Below are positions 61,801 through 64,000 of a stretch of 64,000 nt of DNA, in pieces. Source of the DNA: JAEYFP01 sp047602645 (lineage in GTDB: Bacteria > Bacillota > Clostridia > Lachnospirales > Lachnospiraceae). The stretch lies in contig JASGGU010000006.1 in the NCBI GenBank assembly GCA_047602645.1, forward strand, positions 29,289-93,288. Direction: 5' to 3'. Below the pieces are notes generated by a model. That model worked only from the letters and a program-made list of their open reading frames with translations, made no database searches and was not told the origin of the DNA. Position numbers and translations under genes: made by a program. Each line of letters starts with the position of its first letter. Within the stretch, counting starts at the first letter, position 1.

Positions 61801-63006
61801 GCGGAAGGCAACGACTATATTAATGTAATTATTCCTTCCACAGAAGTGGATATTGCGGATAACGCCTTCGCGGGTGCGTTGTATGCCACAATCTGGAGTT
61901 ATGAAAACAGTGCCGCAGAGCGATTTGCGAAAAGAAAGGCAATCACATTTAAAAAATTAGACACACTTTATACTGTCAAATTTGCCAATTATGACGGAAC
62001 CATTCTGGAAACACAGACAGTGGCGGCGGGCGGTAATGCAACCGCACCGAAGACGAATCCGACACGCACCGGCTATACGTTTACGGGATGGAAACCGGAT
62101 TATCAAGGTATTTTAAAGGACACGACGTGCGTGGCACAGTTTACGAGCAATTCGACCACATCGAATACCTCGACAACAAACAGCACAACGAGTACGACAA
62201 ACAAGAGTACCAGCTCGAGTTCCAGCTCCTCTAGCTCGTCCAGTTCAAGCTCCTCCAGCTCTTCCTCGAGTTCGAGTTCCAGTTCTTCCAGCTCCTCGTC
62301 CTCCATGTCTTCCAGCTCCACAGGGCCAACTGTCATCAGCGGGGTCGGCAGCAAGGGAAACGGTGGAAATGGAAGCGGCAGCTCGGGAAGCAGCGGCTCG
62401 AACAGCGGCAGCGGCAACAGTGGAAACGGTAGTACAAATGTGGTTTCCACGGCGGGCGGTATTACGGATGTCGGCAAGATGTCGGCAACGGTAAACGGCT
62501 CCTCCGATAATTATGTGATCAAGATCACAGAGACGCAGGAAGCGAATGAAAGTGCACAGGCGGCATTACTCGCGGCATTTGGGTCACTTGAGCCGCTCAG
62601 GTACCTGCCGATTGATATCAGCCTTTACGACAGTACCGGTACGAATAAAATATCGCCGATCCCGGATGGCGTGTCGGTTACAATTACGATGCCGATCCCT
62701 GATGATCTGGCCATTTACGGTGGAAATGCCAAGGTAGCCAGCACGGAATCGGGCGCGCTTGAAAAGATAACGCCGAGATTTACCGTGATCAACGGCGTAC
62801 CATGCATGAATTATACCGTGACGCATTTATCGCCCTATGTTGTTTATGTAGATACCGCGAATTTGACAGATGCAGGCGTTTTGGATGCGACACCGCAGAC
62901 CGGTGATCTGCTGCATCCGAAGTGGTTTCTTGTAATCGGACTTGCGGCGGTTTCGGTTGTTCTGTTTTTAAAGAGAGATAAGGAAGAAATGTTAAAGACT
63001 GCATAA
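58843..63006 (+). CDS. BspA-type leucine-rich-repeat wall protein with poly-Ser linker and sortase signal
   Basis: A 1387-residue surface protein. An N-terminal signal peptide (basic start, hydrophobic core about 20-37, cleavage near VAVTTA) leads to LRR_5/BspA repeats in blocks near residues 235-450, 540-680 and 925-1035 (IGDHAFEKCSSL, IGDGAFAECK, IGEGAFQNCAKL, KIPADCFYGCDQL). A Listeria-Bacteroides type repeat (YTVKFANYDGT ... GYTFTGW) spans about 1043-1105. A Thr/Ser linker, 31 consecutive Ser (1124-1154) and a Gly/Ser/Asn stretch follow, then a compact domain (about 1206-1345) and the sorting signal PQTGD (1351-1355), hydrophobic tail and KRDKEE. Encoded 56 bases after sortase B. Likely adhesin or host-contact protein. 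Confidence 0.9.
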   Translation: MAAKVSKMKKVKLKKSARRTIAGLLMVTALIVAAVPVQDVVAVTTAATGIPNLDTIVNTYGFCNNATDQTSVTTDESESKFGFPLDGEVTITPESGGTYTYYKINMSGMLDSSIPVPLYQLQKPTVGSTGFSSVKKYIGTGGSGYQPDETIYLGDAVGYQDTSYAASEYYVKKGEELYKYKEEVMTGKNDPVKEINTTGEYKYLKVTVSKMEGNTMSGNAIVSEVFYACASKQPIYSIADYAFYDRANFSKLSFPSGVTKIGDHAFEKCSSLNSVYLAGDCESVGVNAFAECGQITSVTFAEETQFKKIGDGAFAECKISSIVFPNTLVKIGSGAFYDCFELNDTIDGYSSSGMFRKLNGNVTLEIGDYAFAGCRSLTEMKMYKNIVALGKGSGSVTGDGIFAGCSNLKKLELPESFGTGTQKKLAQGFFYGCNNLQYVRFYNDTTTATDRDFITEANKKDGETANVPNSFAIWGPRPANLGPEIYNYAKTNGNTYMYLDENNKINYELTLNGYKFIFDSDGLLKGCEPQTEASDKLTIPDTIGSINITKIGAGAFKDMDSTKPTTIVIPNTIKEIGEGAFQNCAKLKEVYINTTGVAIGKSAFADNASLEGVYFTQTDAANGATALGEACFKNCPKMEIIELRNDDPNSDAIYDVNITSIGNEAFKTGKSTKNAEGGFLTIKGKMDVNYAPFAFAINGSNTVSVIDDSYITYKSGNPQNLIAMYSKNLNNGAGGVSLMSYPTVETVVDTVSGNNIKVHDLINKVSNGELITKNQQDIIDNTMAISVPLGINSIEQAKNSLLADNPYFRRVNDSTDHQHGLKTLNLYGVTSLPEAGQAFAENENLTAVTFHSDVTDISSLPFYKSVNVSGVTFVSEGTKQNATPENPYYWCENGIIFSYDGTDTTLEEVLPGRGSVVGGTTIEAAETKDVTQIAEGAFKDCDIIREVSFASSSNLKKIPADCFYGCDQLTEVTLPGSVNSIGDSAFAEGNDYINVIIPSTEVDIADNAFAGALYATIWSYENSAAERFAKRKAITFKKLDTLYTVKFANYDGTILETQTVAAGGNATAPKTNPTRTGYTFTGWKPDYQGILKDTTCVAQFTSNSTTSNTSTTNSTTSTTNKSTSSSSSSSSSSSSSSSSSSSSSSSSSSSSSSSMSSSSTGPTVISGVGSKGNGGNGSGSSGSSGSNSGSGNSGNGSTNVVSTAGGITDVGKMSATVNGSSDNYVIKITETQEANESAQAALLAAFGSLEPLRYLPIDISLYDSTGTNKISPIPDGVSVTITMPIPDDLAIYGGNAKVASTESGALEKITPRFTVINGVPCMNYTVTHLSPYVVYVDTANLTDAGVLDATPQTGDLLHPKWFLVIGLAAVSVVLFLKRDKEEMLKTA

Positions 63007-63015
63007 GGAGAAGGT

Positions 63016-64000
63016 ATGGGAAAGACAATACGAAGAGCGATAGCGATCCTGCTTGCCGTGACGGCGGTATTGCTGATGTGTCTGCCGCCGGCGGATACGC
63101 AGGCACTTACGCAGCGCGGAGACTTCAGCATGGACGGCTCCACGATAGCCGGTTACACGGGAAATGCGTCTGAACTGACCATACCGAACAATGTGACGGT
63201 CATCGGCAAGGATGCTTTTTCGGGCAATGAAAGCCTTGTCAGGGTGACCATTCCGGATTCTGTAACTACAATTGATTATGCAGCATTTGAAAATTGTAAA
63301 AACCTGCAGGAGGTATCCATACCGGAAAGCGTTAAAACCATTGGTTCCAGCGCTTTTTCGGGTTGTGAGAAATTAGAGCGGATCAATATTCCGTCAAAGG
63401 TTTCAACGATCGGATCAGCAGCTTTCGCGCGCTGTACGAGTTTAAATAATATTTCTGTCTCATCGGGAAACGAATCTTATAAGTGCATTGACGGTGTGCT
63501 TTATACGTCGGACGGCAAAACACTCGTCCAATATCTGGCAGGGCGGACGTTCAGCACTTATTCTATGCCCTCCGCAGTAAAGGAGATCGGCGAGTATGCA
63601 TTTTGGGGTGCCAATCTTTTTACAAATGTTACAATTTCAAATCGAGTCACTGAAATTCCGGAATATGCGTTTGCAAATTGCAGCGGACTGACATCTGTTA
63701 CAATTCCGTCATCGGTTACGGCGCTGCAGGCATATTCGTTCGGTGACTGTACAAATCTTCAGACGATTGTCATGCCTGATTCCGTAGGCTATATCGATGA
63801 TCTTGCGTTTGCAAGCAGCGGCAATGTTGAAATACAGCTGTCGGATGCGGTGTCAGCACCGGTGCAGGAGGCAAGCGCTTCAGGCTCGGTATCGGAGAAT
63901 GAAGCCGATACCATTTCCGGCAACAGTACCGCAGAATCTGACAGCAGCCAAACTCCGCAGGGGGCTTCGTCAGACATGTCCCCGCAAGGATATTCCAGTG
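63016..64000 (+). CDS. Second BspA-type LRR protein (partial, runs off the window)
   Basis: Open from ATG 63016, behind AAGGAGAAGG, to the right edge (328 residues seen). A signal peptide (MGKTIRRAIAIL... with cleavage near ADTQA) is followed by LRR_5 repeats of the BspA kind: IGKDAFSGNESLVRVTIPDS, IDYAAFENCKNL, IGSSAFSGCEKL, IGSAAFARCTSL, IPEYAFANCSGL, and so on to about residue 270. After that comes a low-complexity Ser/Ala/Glu-rich segment (SASGSVSENEADTISGN...). It starts 9 bases after the first BspA gene, so they share an operon. The C-terminus is outside the window, so an anchor motif cannot be judged. Confidence 0.92.
   Translation, partial: MGKTIRRAIAILLAVTAVLLMCLPPADTQALTQRGDFSMDGSTIAGYTGNASELTIPNNVTVIGKDAFSGNESLVRVTIPDSVTTIDYAAFENCKNLQEVSIPESVKTIGSSAFSGCEKLERINIPSKVSTIGSAAFARCTSLNNISVSSGNESYKCIDGVLYTSDGKTLVQYLAGRTFSTYSMPSAVKEIGEYAFWGANLFTNVTISNRVTEIPEYAFANCSGLTSVTIPSSVTALQAYSFGDCTNLQTIVMPDSVGYIDDLAFASSGNVEIQLSDAVSAPVQEASASGSVSENEADTISGNSTAESDSSQTPQGASSDMSPQGYSS

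Noticed and set aside
62103..62477. Minus-strand open frame with long Glu/Leu-rich repeats opposite the serine run
   Set aside because: It is the mirror of the Ser-codon run in the BspA-like gene; no ribosome binding site and no independent support.
1..64000. CRISPR arrays, insertion sequences, phage genes, rRNA or full tRNA genes
   Set aside because: No regularly spaced repeats, transposase or integrase motifs, phage structural genes or complete cloverleaf were seen while reading both strands.

Overview
The window looks like a chromosomal segment of a sporulating, Gram-positive member of the Clostridia, most likely Lachnospiraceae or a close relative. The reasons are two T-box leaders (Tyr and Phe), AGGAGG-type ribosome binding sites, close sigma-A promoters, lipoprotein signal peptides, a class B sortase next to BspA-type leucine-rich-repeat surface proteins, a SpoIID-type protein, a Gly/Cys-rich protein with a sigma-K-like promoter, and ATP-type PEP carboxykinase. 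I see no insertion sequence, prophage, CRISPR array, rRNA or complete tRNA. The family assignment is inference; the gene content is read from the sequence.

Layout. 0-9 kb: a nucleoside salvage run (end of a purine nucleoside phosphorylase, BMP-type lipoprotein, cytidine deaminase, MtaD-type amidohydrolase) followed by an MBL-fold protein, a membrane-anchored MutS-like ATPase, RNase HI, threonine synthase and a receiver-GGDEF protein. 9-11 kb (minus): CheX-like and CheY-like proteins and citrate synthase. 11.4-16 kb: deoC behind two palindromes, an M24 aminopeptidase and pckA. 16-23.4 kb: a tyrosine T-box, tyrS, and a Dlt-like cassette (adenylation enzyme, carrier protein, MBOAT acyltransferase, SGNH-like membrane protein), then a radical-SAM aminomutase with the residues of glutamate 2,3-aminomutase. 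No terminator was seen between tyrS and the aminomutase. 23.4-23.7 kb: a free-standing structured non-coding RNA gene with its own promoter and terminator. 23.8-31.2 kb: SpoIID-like and YihY-like proteins, a phenylalanine T-box, pheS-pheT and queA. 31.3-35.6 kb: a PilZ protein, a membrane-anchored Mrr-like nuclease, gpmI and eno, with a long hairpin that carries the eno ribosome binding site.

35.6-42.3 kb: a complete phosphate system (pstS-C-A-B, phoU, response regulator, sensor kinase) behind a candidate Pho box. 42.3-46.1 kb: an HPr-like protein without the catalytic His, then aroF-tyrA-aroA on the minus strand. 46.4-54.3 kb: an EF-G-like GTPase with altered G motifs, a DeoR / transaldolase-like / FGGY-kinase sugar operon, and leuS with a structured leader. 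54.4-56.5 kb: MgtC-type protein, two unknown proteins and the Gly/Cys-rich protein. 56.6-64 kb: an unknown protein, sortase B, a 1387-residue BspA-like wall protein with a 31-serine run and a PQTGD sorting signal, and a second BspA-like protein that runs off the window.

The most interesting leads are: (1) the T-box(Tyr)-tyrS-Dlt-like-aminomutase arrangement, which suggests a surface aminoacylation pathway that may use an amino acid other than D-alanine; (2) the structured RNA gene at 23,462-23,714; (3) the eno hairpin; and (4) the sortase/BspA surface module.
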